A DNA stretch of 57,520 nt, taken from the NCBI GenBank assembly GCA_903845125.1, contig CAIMWS010000258.1, forward strand, positions 1 to 57,520. The letters run 5' to 3'. The stretch is from an uncultured Verrucomicrobiota bacterium. Lineage in GTDB: Bacteria; Verrucomicrobiota; Verrucomicrobiia; Limisphaerales; UBA1319. Below, piece by piece: positions 1 to 8,951 of the stretch. Below the pieces are notes generated by a model. The model saw only the letters and a program-made list of their open reading frames with translations. It made no database searches and was not told where the DNA came from. Position 1 is the stretch's first letter. Every line of letters begins with the position of its first letter. Both the position numbers and the translations under genes were made by a program.

Positions 1-239
1 ACTTCACGAACCCGGCGGGCAAAGGACTGGTCCTGAAGCCGAACCCGCAGTTCATAATCAGACACCTCGTGAAGGATGGCCACCGCATTGTGGTAGAGAT
101 TCTGCCAACTGCGGGACGATAAGGCCTGGAAAACCTCCTGCGCCTCCAGGTTCCAAGTCCACCAAAGGTTGCGTGCCAGCTTGTTGAGGCCCACGGTCAA
201 AGCGGTCAGCTCCGAGCCCGTAAGCGGGGTATCACTCAT
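1..239 (-). CDS. glgP: alpha-glucan phosphorylase, N-terminal part (cut by window edge)
   Basis: Only the first 79 codons lie in the window. Reading leftwards from the ATG at 239-237, the product begins MSDTPLTGSELTALTVGLNK and then shows the pattern LARNLWWTWN..AQEVF..L....W..L.HN.VAIL. This matches the N-terminal DUF3417 region of the long maltodextrin/glycogen phosphorylases, which release glucose 1-phosphate from alpha-1,4-glucans using pyridoxal phosphate. The catalytic domain is off the window, so catalytic residues cannot be checked. A purine-rich ribosome binding site (GGAAGAAG) sits about 7 nt upstream of the ATG. A strong hairpin with a T-run on the same strand lies about 120 nt upstream and may be a leader terminator. 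Family recognition is by eye from a short stretch. Confidence 0.8.
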   Translation of the reverse strand, partial: MSDTPLTGSELTALTVGLNKLARNLWWTWNLEAQEVFQALSSRSWQNLYHNAVAILHEVSDYELRVRLQDQSFARRVRE

Positions 240-630
240 AATATATTTCTTCTTCCAGTTTGATCACCTTTACCGAACCGATCGGAAGCGAGCTTAACAC
301 CCGGCCTTCCCGGCGTAAATATCCGGGTGCTAAAATCTTCAGGGCGGTCGGGATTGCCACAAAAAGCCCGGCCGCCCCGCCTGCGGGGATGGCCGGCTTT
401 GACAAACCTGGATCGCCGTTTTCCGCCCGTGGGCCAGCCGCAAAAAGGCGGAAAGCCAGGATCATGGACTGGGCAGGCGGATCGGGATGGGAACTGGCCA
501 AAGGGTGCAGACGATGGCGGGTGGGGGCGGCCGGGGGGGCAACGAGGGTTTCCGCCAGTCGTGACGGTGGCTCAGCAGCAAATGCCGATTCAGGGCCACT
601 TTTTCCTTCATGTTTGGGGATCTACCAGCC
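240..630. other. intergenic region between divergent glgP and nadC
   Basis: About 390 bases separate the divergent starts. No convincing gene was found: the reading frames here have no recognisable product and poor starts. The region presumably holds promoters in both directions. Its one clear structure is the GC-rich hairpin at 361-400, listed separately. Confidence 0.5.
361..400 (-). terminator. hairpin with T-run, intrinsic-terminator-like, in the glgP leader
   Basis: On the minus strand the arm AAAGCCGGCC plus CCCCG pairs with CGGGG and GGCC(G)GGCTTT around a small loop, and is followed by a run of five T. On the plus strand no T-run follows. It therefore reads as a minus-strand terminator placed upstream of glgP, with no minus-strand gene before it. 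It could be an attenuator or simply an insulating hairpin. Confidence 0.45.
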
Positions 631-1494
631 ATGCTCCGGGGCATGGACTCTTTGATGAGCAAAGATATGGACAACCTGATCCGGGCGGCCTTGGAGGAAG
701 ATGTGGGCCCCGGGGATGTCACCACGCTGGCCACCATCCCCGAGGGGATGGTGATGGAGGCGGCGATGGTGGCGCGCAAGCCGTTGGTGGTGGCGGGGCT
801 GCCAGTGGTGGAGCGGGTGTATCAGAGCCTGGATCCGGCCGTGTCGTTGGAGCCTCTGGCAGCGGATGGACAGGCCATGAAGGCGGGGGAGGTGCTGCTG
901 CGGGTGCGGGGGGCGGCCCGGCCGATCCTGAGCGGCGAGCGCGTGGCGTTGAATTTCATCCAGCGGCTGTCTGGCATCGCCACCTTGACGGCACAATACG
1001 TGGCGGAGGTGGCGGGCACGAAGGCGCGGATCCTGGATACCCGGAAGACGACCCCCGGCTGGCGGCGGCTGGAAAAATACGCGGTGCGGTGCGGCGGGGG
1101 GCAGAATCACCGGTTCGGCCTGTTCGACATGGTATTGATCAAGGATAACCACCTGGCGGCGCTGGGCCATGAGCTGCCGAATCCGGTGGCGGCGGCGGTG
1201 CAGCGGGCCCGCCAGCAATATCCGGGGCTGAAGGTGGAGGTGGAAGCGGATACGCTGGAGCAGGCGGTGCAGGCGGCCGAGGCCGGCGCGGATATCATCC
1301 TGCTGGATAACATGACCCCGGAGCAATTGCGGGAGGCGGCCGGGCGGGTGGGAAAACAGGCGCTGACGGAGGCCAGCGGGGGAGTGAACCTGGGGACGGT
1401 CCGGGCGATCGCATTATCCGGGGTGGATTACATCTCGGTGGGGGCGCTGACCCATTCGGCGGTGGCCGTGGACATTGGATTGGATTTCGCCTGA
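631..1494 (+). CDS. nadC: nicotinate-nucleotide pyrophosphorylase (carboxylating)
   Basis: Quinolinate phosphoribosyltransferase converts quinolinate and PRPP to nicotinate mononucleotide, CO2 and pyrophosphate in de novo NAD synthesis. The product has the family opening (LIRAALEEDVGPGDVTT), the core motif LDTRKTTPGWR followed by the K/R-rich PRPP and quinolinate site (GGGQNHRFGLFDMVLIKDNH), and the C-terminal barrel segments (DIILLDNM, EASGGVNL, VDYISVGALTHS). The length of about 280-290 aa is usual. The start is uncertain. ATGs at 610, 631, 643 and 655 are all in frame; 631 was chosen because a GGGGA stretch lies about 10 nt upstream, while 655 would fit family length equally well. The stop TGA overlaps the birA ATG (TGATG), so the two genes are translationally linked at the head of the operon. 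Confidence 0.93.
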   Translation: MLRGMDSLMSKDMDNLIRAALEEDVGPGDVTTLATIPEGMVMEAAMVARKPLVVAGLPVVERVYQSLDPAVSLEPLAADGQAMKAGEVLLRVRGAARPILSGERVALNFIQRLSGIATLTAQYVAEVAGTKARILDTRKTTPGWRRLEKYAVRCGGGQNHRFGLFDMVLIKDNHLAALGHELPNPVAAAVQRARQQYPGLKVEVEADTLEQAVQAAEAGADIILLDNMTPEQLREAAGRVGKQALTEASGGVNLGTVRAIALSGVDYISVGALTHSAVAVDIGLDFA

Positions 1495-2471
1495 TGTCGA
1501 TCGACGCCAAAATCCTAAGGGCATTGCGGGCGGGCAACCAGGGGGTGTCCGGCGCGGAACTGGCGGTACAACTGGGGATCAGCCGGGCGGCCATCTGGGC
1601 GCGGATCGAAGAATTGCGGACGCTTGGCTACGAGATCACGGCCAGCCCGCACCGGGGATATTGCCTCGTGAACACGCCGGAGACGCTGCTGGCGGATGAC
1701 ATGCTATCGCGGCTGGGGGAGGAGCAAATGATCGGGCGGGACATCCGGGTGTTCCAGGAGACGACCTCCACGAACGACGTGGCGGAAAAGCTGGCGCAGG
1801 ATGGCGTGAAGGAAGGAGTGGTGGTGTTCGCCGAAACCCAGGCGCGGGGTCGCGGGCGGATGGGACGGAACTGGCATTCCACAGCCGGGAAAGGGTTGTG
1901 GTTTTCGGTGCTGCTGCGACCGCGGATCGTGTTGGCGGCGGCCAGCCAGCTGGTAATCGCCGCGGCCGTGGCGGTCGCCCGGGGGATCGCACGGCAGACC
2001 GGGAGCCACCCGGACATTAAGTGGCCGAACGACCTTTCCATCCAGGGGCGGAAAGTGGCTGGCATCCTGACGGAGCTGAACGCGGACATGGACATCATCA
2101 AACACGTGGTGCTGGGTATCGGCATCGACGTGAACCATACGCTGCAGGATTTTCCCTCGGCGCTGCGGGAGCAGGCGATCTCCCTGCGGATGGCCAGCGG
2201 CTCCAAACTGAACCGGGCGGACTTGGCGGTGGCGATCCTGCGGGAGTTGGACCAGGTTTACGCGCGGGTGCATGCCGGCCAGTTCGGCCAGGTGGCCGAG
2301 GAATGGGCGGCGCACTGCGTCACTTTGGGCCGCCAGGTGGTGATCCAGATGGGCACCCGCACCATTCGGGGCCGGGCGGAAGGATTGGACGAAGACGGAG
2401 GCCTGCTGGTGCGGACCCAGCATGGGCGGCTCGAATGCATCACCAGCGGCAACGTGACTTTGGAAAAATGA
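1494..2471 (+). CDS. birA: bifunctional biotin ligase / repressor
   Basis: Attaches biotin to the carboxyl carrier protein of acetyl-CoA carboxylase through biotinyl-AMP. The 325-aa product has an N-terminal winged helix (about residues 4-60, ISRAAIWARIEELRTLGYEI), which suggests it is also a DNA-binding biotin-operon repressor. The catalytic domain follows with ETTSTND (89-95), the biotin/ATP loop GRGRMGR (119-125) and KWPNDL (176-181). A small C-terminal SH3-like domain closes the protein. It overlaps nadC by one base at the start and coaX by four at the end. No biotin operon or BirA operator was noticed in the window. Confidence 0.95.
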   Translation: MSIDAKILRALRAGNQGVSGAELAVQLGISRAAIWARIEELRTLGYEITASPHRGYCLVNTPETLLADDMLSRLGEEQMIGRDIRVFQETTSTNDVAEKLAQDGVKEGVVVFAETQARGRGRMGRNWHSTAGKGLWFSVLLRPRIVLAAASQLVIAAAVAVARGIARQTGSHPDIKWPNDLSIQGRKVAGILTELNADMDIIKHVVLGIGIDVNHTLQDFPSALREQAISLRMASGSKLNRADLAVAILRELDQVYARVHAGQFGQVAEEWAAHCVTLGRQVVIQMGTRTIRGRAEGLDEDGGLLVRTQHGRLECITSGNVTLEK

Positions 2472-3226
2472 TCCTCCTGGTGGACATTGGCAATACCCAC
2501 ACCCATGTGGGGTGGGCGAAGGGGGAAAAAATCACCAAAGCCATGGATGTGTCCACTGGCGATTGGTTCAACGGGCAGATGGCGGCAAAAGTTACCGGCT
2601 GGGCGCGCCGGAGCCGGGTGCAGGGGGTGGCCTATTGCAGCGTGGTGCCCAAGGCTACTGTGGAGGCCCGGAAATGCCTTCGGCCGCTGGCTCCCGGCCG
2701 GAGCCTGGAATTGACCTGCCGGAATCCGGGGAACCTGGTGATCGATTATCCCCAGCCCAAAACCATCGGTCCTGACCGCCTGGCCAATGCGGTCGCCTTG
2801 AAAAACCTTTACGGGGCGCCCGCCATCGCGGTGGATTTTGGCACGGCGGTGACCTTTGATGTGCTGGACGGACGCGGCCAATACGTGGGTGGCATCATCG
2901 CGCCGGGGGTGTCGGCGCTGACGGATTACCTGCACGAAAAAACCGCCTTGTTGCCCAAGGTGGCGATCGCGGATGTGCCTTCAGCCATCGGCAAAAACAC
3001 GGCGCAAGCCATGCAGATCGGGGTGGTGCACGGCTACCGGGGGTTGATCCGGGGGCTGCTGGAGGAGTTGTTCCGGGAACTGGGCGCGAAGCATTTGCCG
3101 GTGGTGGCCACTGGTGGTTATGCGGAGTTGATTTCGGCGAAGATCCCCGCCATCACCCATTTGAACCCCAACTTGACGCTGGAAGGTTTGCGCCTGGCGT
3201 GGCAGAATGAATTTGGCGTCGGGTGA
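2468..3226 (+). CDS. coaX: type III pantothenate kinase
   Basis: Catalyses the first step of coenzyme A synthesis, ATP-dependent phosphorylation of pantothenate, in the cytoplasm. The 252-aa ASKHA-fold product starts with the phosphate-binding motif DIGNT (6-10). It carries GPDRLANA (101-108) and DFGTA (123-127), both typical of type III rather than type I or II kinases, then GGIIAPG (141-147). The ATG at 2468 overlaps the birA stop as ATGA, which fixes the start. A longer in-frame extension to 2021 inside birA is an artefact. CoA supply is relevant to the acetyl-CoA synthase operon further along, but the genes are not linked. Confidence 0.95.
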   Translation: MILLVDIGNTHTHVGWAKGEKITKAMDVSTGDWFNGQMAAKVTGWARRSRVQGVAYCSVVPKATVEARKCLRPLAPGRSLELTCRNPGNLVIDYPQPKTIGPDRLANAVALKNLYGAPAIAVDFGTAVTFDVLDGRGQYVGGIIAPGVSALTDYLHEKTALLPKVAIADVPSAIGKNTAQAMQIGVVHGYRGLIRGLLEELFRELGAKHLPVVATGGYAELISAKIPAITHLNPNLTLEGLRLAWQNEFGVG

Positions 3227-3254
3227 TTCCGGGGAATCAACCCTGCAAGAAACC

Positions 3255-4199
3255 ATGTCTGACATGTATCATCAGCTGCTGGAAGCGGCCATCGATCATC
3301 TGCGGGATTTGAAAAACCGCGGCGAGAAGTATGTCCACCTGGCGCCCGAAACCTTGAAAGCTTTGAAAACCACTCCGGCGGCGGGGGCCGCCCGCGCCCC
3401 GCAAACAGCCCGCCCCACCTCCACCAAACCAATCGGCAGTCAGGAGGTGGCGGTCTCCGCGCCACCCCGGAAAACAGCGGCCCCGGCGCAACCCCTGGCG
3501 GTGTCAACTCCGACCATCCCCGCTGCTGTTCCCAACCCGGCCAGGGAAGCCGCGCAACCCGGCGCATCCAAAGCGGATGCCACCGCCGGGATGGAGGCGC
3601 TCCGGCAGCGGATCCTGACCTGCCAGAAATGCCCGCACCTGGCCAGTTCCCGGAAAACGGTTGTGTTTGGCGTAGGCGATCCCAATTCGCCCCTGATGTT
3701 CGTGGGGGAGGCTCCGGGAGCTGACGAAGATGCCCAAGGCGAGCCATTCGTGGGCAAGGCGGGCCAGTTGCTCACCAAGATCATCCAGGCTATGGGTTTC
3801 ACGCGGGAGACGGTATTCATCGCGAACATCCTGAAATGCCGGCCGGACACGCCCGGACAGGAGAGCGGCAACCGCAAGCCAACGCCGGAGGAGATGGCCA
3901 CCTGCATCCCGCATCTGCTGGAGCAAATCCAGCTGATCCAGCCGAGGGTGATTGTGGCCTTGGGCGCCACGGCGGTGGAGGGATTGTTCGGCAAAATCGG
4001 CGGTATCACGCGGTTGCGCGGGCAATGGCACGATTTCCGGGGCACGCCCGTGATGCCCACCTACCACCCGGCTTATCTGTTACGCAACCAGTCCCTGGCA
4101 ACCAAGCGGGAGGTGTGGGAGGACATGCTCAAAGTATTGGAAAAATTGGGCTGCCCCATCTCGGAAAAACAGCGGCAATTTTTTACCAAAGCGGCGTAA
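3255..4199 (+). CDS. uracil-DNA glycosylase, family 4 (iron-sulfur)
   Basis: Removes uracil from DNA at the start of base-excision repair. The 314-aa product has an unusual N-terminal extension: a short helical segment (1-40) then a proline/alanine-rich low-complexity linker (about 41-110). The catalytic domain carries motif A GEAPGADED (151-159) and the distal motif HPAYLLRN. Four cysteines at 123, 126, 195 and 217 (TCQKC, LKCRP, ATC) match the [4Fe-4S] ligands of family 4/5 enzymes. The start is uncertain. The frame also opens at an ATG at 3207 that overlaps coaX, but 3255 gives a more family-like beginning (MSDMYHQLLEAAIDHLRDL). It sits in the same operon as coaX and proC. Confidence 0.92.
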   Translation: MSDMYHQLLEAAIDHLRDLKNRGEKYVHLAPETLKALKTTPAAGAARAPQTARPTSTKPIGSQEVAVSAPPRKTAAPAQPLAVSTPTIPAAVPNPAREAAQPGASKADATAGMEALRQRILTCQKCPHLASSRKTVVFGVGDPNSPLMFVGEAPGADEDAQGEPFVGKAGQLLTKIIQAMGFTRETVFIANILKCRPDTPGQESGNRKPTPEEMATCIPHLLEQIQLIQPRVIVALGATAVEGLFGKIGGITRLRGQWHDFRGTPVMPTYHPAYLLRNQSLATKREVWEDMLKVLEKLGCPISEKQRQFFTKAA

Positions 4200-4217
4200 C
4201 TCTAAACCAATCCCTTT

Positions 4218-5039
4218 ATGGCAATACCGAAGGATCTAACCCTGGGCTTTCTGGGCAGTGGCAAAATGGCATCCGCCTTGGCCAAAGGGTTCATCAAAAC
4301 GGGCCTGATCGGCCCGGAGCGCATCCTGGCCAGCGACCTCCAAGCCGGGGCCCGGGAGCAATTCCAGCGGGAAACAGGCGCCAAAACCACCGCCTCGAAT
4401 CCGGAGGTGGTGCGGTTTGGCAAGGTGCTGGTGCTGGCGGTAAAGCCGGCCCAGATCGTCAGCCTGCTGGGGGAAATCCGGCCATATTACACGGAAAACC
4501 ATTTGCTGGTATCGATCGCCGCCGGGATCACCCTGGCCACGCTCGCCTCGGAATTGTTTGAAACCGCCCGGATCATCCGGGTGATGCCCAACACGCCCGC
4601 CTTGGTGGGGGCGTGCGCCGCTGGGTATGCGCTGGGGGAAATGGCCACGCCGGAAGACGGCGCGGTGGTGCAGGAACTCCTGTCAGCCACCGGCTATGCC
4701 TGCGAACTCAAGGAAAACCTCCTGGACGCGGTCACCGGTCTGAGCGGGTCCGGGCCGGCCTATGGATTTGTTATCATCGAAGCGTTGAGCGACGGCGGCG
4801 TGGCCGCCGGATTGCCCCGCGAGTTGGCCACCCGGCTGGCGGCCCAGACCCTGCTGGGCGCTGCCAAGATGGTGCTGGAGACAGGGCTGCACCCGGGTGC
4901 GCTGAAAGACATGGTCACCAGCCCGGGCGGCACCACCATCGACGGGGTTCACGAGCTGGAGAAAGGGGCCGTGCGGGCGTCCTTGATCAATGCGGTGCGC
5001 GCTGCCACCGAAAAAGCACGGTGGCTTGGCCGGAAATAA
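4218..5039 (+). CDS. proC: pyrroline-5-carboxylate reductase
   Basis: Last step of proline synthesis: NAD(P)H-dependent reduction of 1-pyrroline-5-carboxylate. The 273-aa protein opens with the Rossmann motif GFLGSGKMASALAKG. It has the family signature near the C-terminus (SGSGPAYGFVIIEALSDGG, then HPGALKDMVTSPGGTT and the GVHELE segment). Length and motif order are standard. No strong Shine-Dalgarno is visible before the ATG. Eighteen bases separate it from the glycosylase gene, so co-transcription is likely. Confidence 0.96.
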   Translation: MAIPKDLTLGFLGSGKMASALAKGFIKTGLIGPERILASDLQAGAREQFQRETGAKTTASNPEVVRFGKVLVLAVKPAQIVSLLGEIRPYYTENHLLVSIAAGITLATLASELFETARIIRVMPNTPALVGACAAGYALGEMATPEDGAVVQELLSATGYACELKENLLDAVTGLSGSGPAYGFVIIEALSDGGVAAGLPRELATRLAAQTLLGAAKMVLETGLHPGALKDMVTSPGGTTIDGVHELEKGAVRASLINAVRAATEKARWLGRK

Positions 5040-5055
5040 GCTGGGAGCCCGGATT

Positions 5056-6195
5056 ATGGATTTCCCCCCGCCATCACCCAAGCAGGCCAAAATCTTCTGG
5101 CTGTCGGTGACGGCCCTGGCGTGGGCGGTCATGCTGGGGCTGGTGGGGTTGCTGGCGTGGGGAGGGGCTTTCGTGTTGGACCGTCTGTCCTCGGTTTTAA
5201 TGCCGCTGGCGATTGCGGCCATCCTGGCCTACATCCTGGATCCGGTGGTGGATTTTTTCGAGGGCAAGGGGCTGTCGCGGTTCCGGGTCATCATTTTTGT
5301 TTATTGCCTGTCCACGCTGTTGCTGTTGACGTTCCTGGCCTGGGTGATGCCAAGGCTGGTGGTGGAAACCGGCGATTTGGTGCAGAACCTGCCCAAGTAT
5401 GTGGCGCAGCTGAACACGAAGATCCGGGACTGGCTGGCGCAATCGCATTTGGGCGCCCAGGCCCGGCAGATGTGGGAAAGCCAGGCGGGGGCCTCGTTCC
5501 AGAAGTGGCTGGCCCAAGCCTTGCCGGAAGCTTCCAAGTGGATGCTGTCGCAGGCCACCCGGGCCGCCTCGTGGGCGGGATTGATCGTGGGCCTGGCCCT
5601 GGTGCCGGTTTACGTGTTTTACTTTCTGCTGGAAAAAAACAGCATCATCAGACAGTGGAAAGCTTACATCCCGCTGCGGGATTCCCCGCTCAAAGATGAG
5701 ATCGCCTTCGTGATGACCGCCATCAATGATTGCTTGATCGTCTTCTGCCGCGGGCAGGTGCTGGTGGCTTTGTGCGACGGGGTGATCCTGACGGCGGGAT
5801 TCCTGCTGGTGGGATTGAATTATGCGGTGTTGATTGGCCTGGCGGCGGGGTTCCTGAGCATTGTGCCCTACCTGGGCATCACGATCAGTGTCATCCCGGC
5901 GGTGGCCCTGGCCATTGTGCAATACGCCGACTGGCTGCACCCGGTGCTGGTGGTGGGCGTGTTCATTGCCACCCAGCTGATTGAAGGCTTTCTCATCACG
6001 CCCAAAATCATTGGGGACCGCGTGGGCATGCACCCGTTGACGGTGATGGTGGCCGTGATTGTAGGGACCACGCTCCTGGGCGGCCTGATCGGCGGCGTGC
6101 TGGCCATCCCGTTGACGGCCGCGCTGCGCACACTTATGTTCCGCTACGTTTGGAAAAAGCCGGGCGCGGCGCCCGACGAGGCTTTGGCCGCATGA
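5056..6195 (+). CDS. AI-2E family transporter (PerM/YdiK type permease)
   Basis: A 379-aa integral membrane protein of the AI-2E exporter / PerM family, with about seven or eight hydrophobic segments. The two N-terminal spans are followed by a long polar loop (about residues 90-190) and then the conserved C-terminal block (GLAAGFLSIVPYLG, QLIEGFLITPKIIGDRVGMHP, LGGLIGGVLAIPL). Substrates vary in the family, so quorum signal, osmolyte or ion export cannot be distinguished here. The ATG at 5056 follows a GGGAG site. A longer start at 4990 inside proC is less likely. The stop overlaps the next gene's ATG (ATGA). Confidence 0.9.
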   Translation: MDFPPPSPKQAKIFWLSVTALAWAVMLGLVGLLAWGGAFVLDRLSSVLMPLAIAAILAYILDPVVDFFEGKGLSRFRVIIFVYCLSTLLLLTFLAWVMPRLVVETGDLVQNLPKYVAQLNTKIRDWLAQSHLGAQARQMWESQAGASFQKWLAQALPEASKWMLSQATRAASWAGLIVGLALVPVYVFYFLLEKNSIIRQWKAYIPLRDSPLKDEIAFVMTAINDCLIVFCRGQVLVALCDGVILTAGFLLVGLNYAVLIGLAAGFLSIVPYLGITISVIPAVALAIVQYADWLHPVLVVGVFIATQLIEGFLITPKIIGDRVGMHPLTVMVAVIVGTTLLGGLIGGVLAIPLTAALRTLMFRYVWKKPGAAPDEALAA

Positions 6196-7622
6196 ATCCG
6201 GACCTCCATCCAGGCGGCCCTCTCGACACCCATCAGAAGGCTTTCCAGATCAATCTGGATGCCCATCGTTACGGAACCATCGCGGAAATCGGGGCGGGCC
6301 AGGAGGTGGCGCGGGCTTTCTTCCACGTAGGTGGGGCGGCGGGGACGGTGGCCAAAACCATCTCTGCTTACGACATGACCTTCAGCGACGCGATCTACGG
6401 TCCGTGCGAGCGTTACGTAAGCCGGCAGCGGCTGCAAACGATGCTGGATTATGAGTTTGCCCTGCTGCTGGAGCGCTTGAACCAGCAGCGCGGGAGCGGT
6501 TCCCTGTTTTTCGTGTTCGCCGACACCGTTGCCGCGCGCAGCTATTCCCGGCAGCACGACGCCCACGGGTGGATGGGCATCAAGTTCCAAACCGAGCCGA
6601 TGGGTTCCCCTTCGCAAATCATCCTCCATGTTCGGATGTGGGACAAGGAGAACGTCCAGCAACAGGAGGCGGTGGGCGCTCTGGGGGTCAACTTGATCCA
6701 TGGCGCCTTTTACTTGCACCAAGCCCCCAACCAGCTGATCAGTTCGCTCCTGGACAATCTGAGCCCGGAGCGGATCGAGGTGGACCTTGTAAAATTTTCC
6801 GGGCCCGCCTTCCGGGAGGTGGACAACCGATTGATGAGCCTGCAGTTGCTCCACCACCAGCTGGGGAATACCGCCTTGTTCATGCCCGGCGGCGAGGTGG
6901 CGCAGCCCGGGGAGGTGCTTTATAACAAGCCCATCCTGGTGGAGCGCGGCAGTTTCCGGCCGGTGAACCTCCTGCATCTGGATATGCTCCGGGGCGCGCG
7001 GGAGAAATTCGCGGGCGAAGCTGGCGTGGAGGGCCAGGAGGTGGAGATCCTCATGGAAATCACCATGCGCAACCTGGTATCCCCCAGCTCCGGGACGATC
7101 GATCACCAGGATTTCCTGGCCCGGGTGGATCTGCTCGGAGCGTTGGGACTCAACGTCATGATCTCCAATTATTCCCGGTTTTACCGGATGGCGGCCTACC
7201 TGGCGGGCCTGACCCGGCAAAGGATCGGCTTCGCGGTGGGCACCCCCACGCTCAAGGAGATTTTCGACGCCCGTTATTACGGCGACCTGGAGGGCGGCAT
7301 CCTCGAATCGTTCGGCCGGCTGTTCAAGAACGCGGTGCGGCTGTACATCCATCCCTGCCGGGAAACCACGGGGCCGCTGGTTACGGTAAAAAACCTCGAA
7401 GTGGCACCCAACCTGAGGCATTTGTATGCCTTTCTCCTGGAAAACCGGCACCTGGAATTCATCGACCATTATGATGAATCCCTGCTGCCGATCCGCTCCC
7501 GGGAATTGCTGGAAAGAATCCAGTCGGGAAAGCCGGGTTGGGAGACGATGGTGCCACCGATAGTTGCCGGATTGATCAAGGAAAGGGGCTACTTTGGTTC
7601 CGCCCTACAGCCTGCGTCATGA
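6192..7622 (+). CDS. conserved hypothetical protein, 476 aa, function unknown
   Basis: Not assigned to any function. The ATG at 6192 overlaps the permease stop (ATGA), so the pair is translationally coupled. The product is soluble-looking, with no signal peptide or membrane segment. It is full of well-ordered alternating elements (for example FFHVGGAAGTVAKTISAYDM near the start, IKFQTEPMGSPSQIILHVRM, and GVNLIHGAFYLHQ). The middle part has KPILVERGSFRPVN, and the C-terminal third reads like an alpha/beta fold (GLNVMISNYSRFYR, RIGFAVGTPTLKEIFDARYYG). I recall similar proteins in cyanobacteria and other bacteria under misleading names such as TonB-box or nicotinate-nucleotide adenylyltransferase, but I see no supporting motif for either. 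It closes the nadC-to-permease operon. Confidence 0.8.
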   Translation: MNPDLHPGGPLDTHQKAFQINLDAHRYGTIAEIGAGQEVARAFFHVGGAAGTVAKTISAYDMTFSDAIYGPCERYVSRQRLQTMLDYEFALLLERLNQQRGSGSLFFVFADTVAARSYSRQHDAHGWMGIKFQTEPMGSPSQIILHVRMWDKENVQQQEAVGALGVNLIHGAFYLHQAPNQLISSLLDNLSPERIEVDLVKFSGPAFREVDNRLMSLQLLHHQLGNTALFMPGGEVAQPGEVLYNKPILVERGSFRPVNLLHLDMLRGAREKFAGEAGVEGQEVEILMEITMRNLVSPSSGTIDHQDFLARVDLLGALGLNVMISNYSRFYRMAAYLAGLTRQRIGFAVGTPTLKEIFDARYYGDLEGGILESFGRLFKNAVRLYIHPCRETTGPLVTVKNLEVAPNLRHLYAFLLENRHLEFIDHYDESLLPIRSRELLERIQSGKPGWETMVPPIVAGLIKERGYFGSALQPAS

Positions 7623-7695
7623 ACCATCTCGCAGGTTATGGGTTGGGAACCCGCTTGGGAAAGCAGGCGATTAACAGCGCCGCATTTTAACGTTC

Positions 7696-8634
7696 ATGGC
7701 TTGCGAGGACATAAAGGAGTCTTTGATATCCAACAAAGCAACCGCCCTTACCAATTCACCAGGGGCCGGCGAAGCCGAATGCCAACCCGCTGCCCGCGTC
7801 ACCCGCCGGGGATTTCTGCGGGCGGCGGCGGGGGTGTTGGGAGTGGGGATGGGGACGGGCCTTTACTCCTGGCGGTGGGAAACGCACTGGCTGGAGGTGG
7901 TGGACCGCCCGCTGCCGGTGGCGAATCTGCCGGGCCGTCTGCAAGGCGCCCGATTGGTGCAGATGAGCGATCTTCACATCGGCCCCATGGTGGACGATGA
8001 TTATTTGCTGCGGACCTTCAAACGCGTTCAAGATCTGGCCCCGGAGATCGTGGTTTACACGGGCGATATCACCACCTACAGCCGCAACCTTTTCAGCCAT
8101 GCGGGACGAATGTTCCCCCATTTGCCGCTGGGCAGCCAGGCCACCTTGGGGGTCCTGGGGAACCATGATTATGGCCCCTTCTGCACGCGGTCGGAGGTGG
8201 CTGACCGGATCGTGGCCATGGCTGGCGCCGTGGGAGTTCGGATATTGCGCAACGAAGTGGCGGAGGTGGATGGCTTGCAGGTGTTGGGATGCGATGAGTT
8301 GTGGGCACGGAGGTTTCAGCCCGGGCGAGCCTTGGCCAGGCTCCAGCCGCACCGCGCGGCGCTGGCCTTGAGCCACAACCCTGATACGGCCGATAAGCCG
8401 GTCTGGGGCCAGTATGCCGGTTGGATATTGGCCGGGCACACCCACGGCGGCCAATGCAAGCCCCCATTTTTGCCGCCCCCGTTGCTGCCGGTGCGGAACC
8501 GCCGTTATACGGCGGGCGAGTTCGCGCTGGATGGAGGACGCCGGATGTATATCAACCGGGGTGTCGGGCACACCTTGCCGGTGCGCTTCAACGTGCGGCC
8601 CGAGGTCACGGTTTTCCGCCTCGAACCGGCTTAA
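7696..8634 (+). CDS. Tat-exported metallophosphoesterase
   Basis: A 312-aa calcineurin-like phosphoesterase with all five metal-binding blocks in order: DLHIG (92-96), GDIT (123-126), GNHDYG, a histidine in ALSHNPD, and GHTHGGQ. The subgroup resembles YkuE-type enzymes, which hydrolyse phosphodiester or lipid pyrophosphate substrates at the membrane. A twin-arginine motif TRRGFL (36-41) followed by a hydrophobic stretch implies folded, metal-loaded export across the inner membrane. The n-region before it is unusually long at 35 residues, so a later start is possible, but there is no good internal ATG. The substrate is not predictable from sequence. It stands alone, 73 bases downstream of the unknown gene. 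Confidence 0.9.
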   Translation: MACEDIKESLISNKATALTNSPGAGEAECQPAARVTRRGFLRAAAGVLGVGMGTGLYSWRWETHWLEVVDRPLPVANLPGRLQGARLVQMSDLHIGPMVDDDYLLRTFKRVQDLAPEIVVYTGDITTYSRNLFSHAGRMFPHLPLGSQATLGVLGNHDYGPFCTRSEVADRIVAMAGAVGVRILRNEVAEVDGLQVLGCDELWARRFQPGRALARLQPHRAALALSHNPDTADKPVWGQYAGWILAGHTHGGQCKPPFLPPPLLPVRNRRYTAGEFALDGGRRMYINRGVGHTLPVRFNVRPEVTVFRLEPA

Positions 8635-8951
8635 ATTTCAAGCCAAAGGAATGGGCATAAGCTGGGGGATGCACCCGTGGTTATGGATCGCCGCCCCGGG
8701 GTTTCCGCAGCCCTCGCTCGAACCGAATTGCGAAGGAATTTTTTGAAGCTGGAGAGCGGCCGGGTAACCGGCAAGGCCTATTCCGCGGATTGAATGGGGA
8801 AGGACGGCCCGCAGGCCAAGGCGCGTCGTGAAAACCAAATCGTGGCCAGCCGTTGAGGGGGGGCTTCCGCCGGCTTGGGGCATCGGTTCGGACAAATACT
8901 GGTTTGCCACCCCGCCACCATGGGGTTAAGGTCTTTTCCGGATCGTTGGTC
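8635..8951. other. intergenic region, nothing recognised
   Basis: About 317 bases between the phosphoesterase and the tandem hydrolase gene. No coding region, RNA gene or clear terminator was identified. The reading frame of the next gene extends back to 8853, but that extension lacks a signal-peptide character. Confidence 0.4.

Noticed and set aside
232..501. 89-codon minus-strand frame ending next to the glgP start
   Set aside because: No recognisable product, contains the terminator-like hairpin, and starts without a ribosome binding site.
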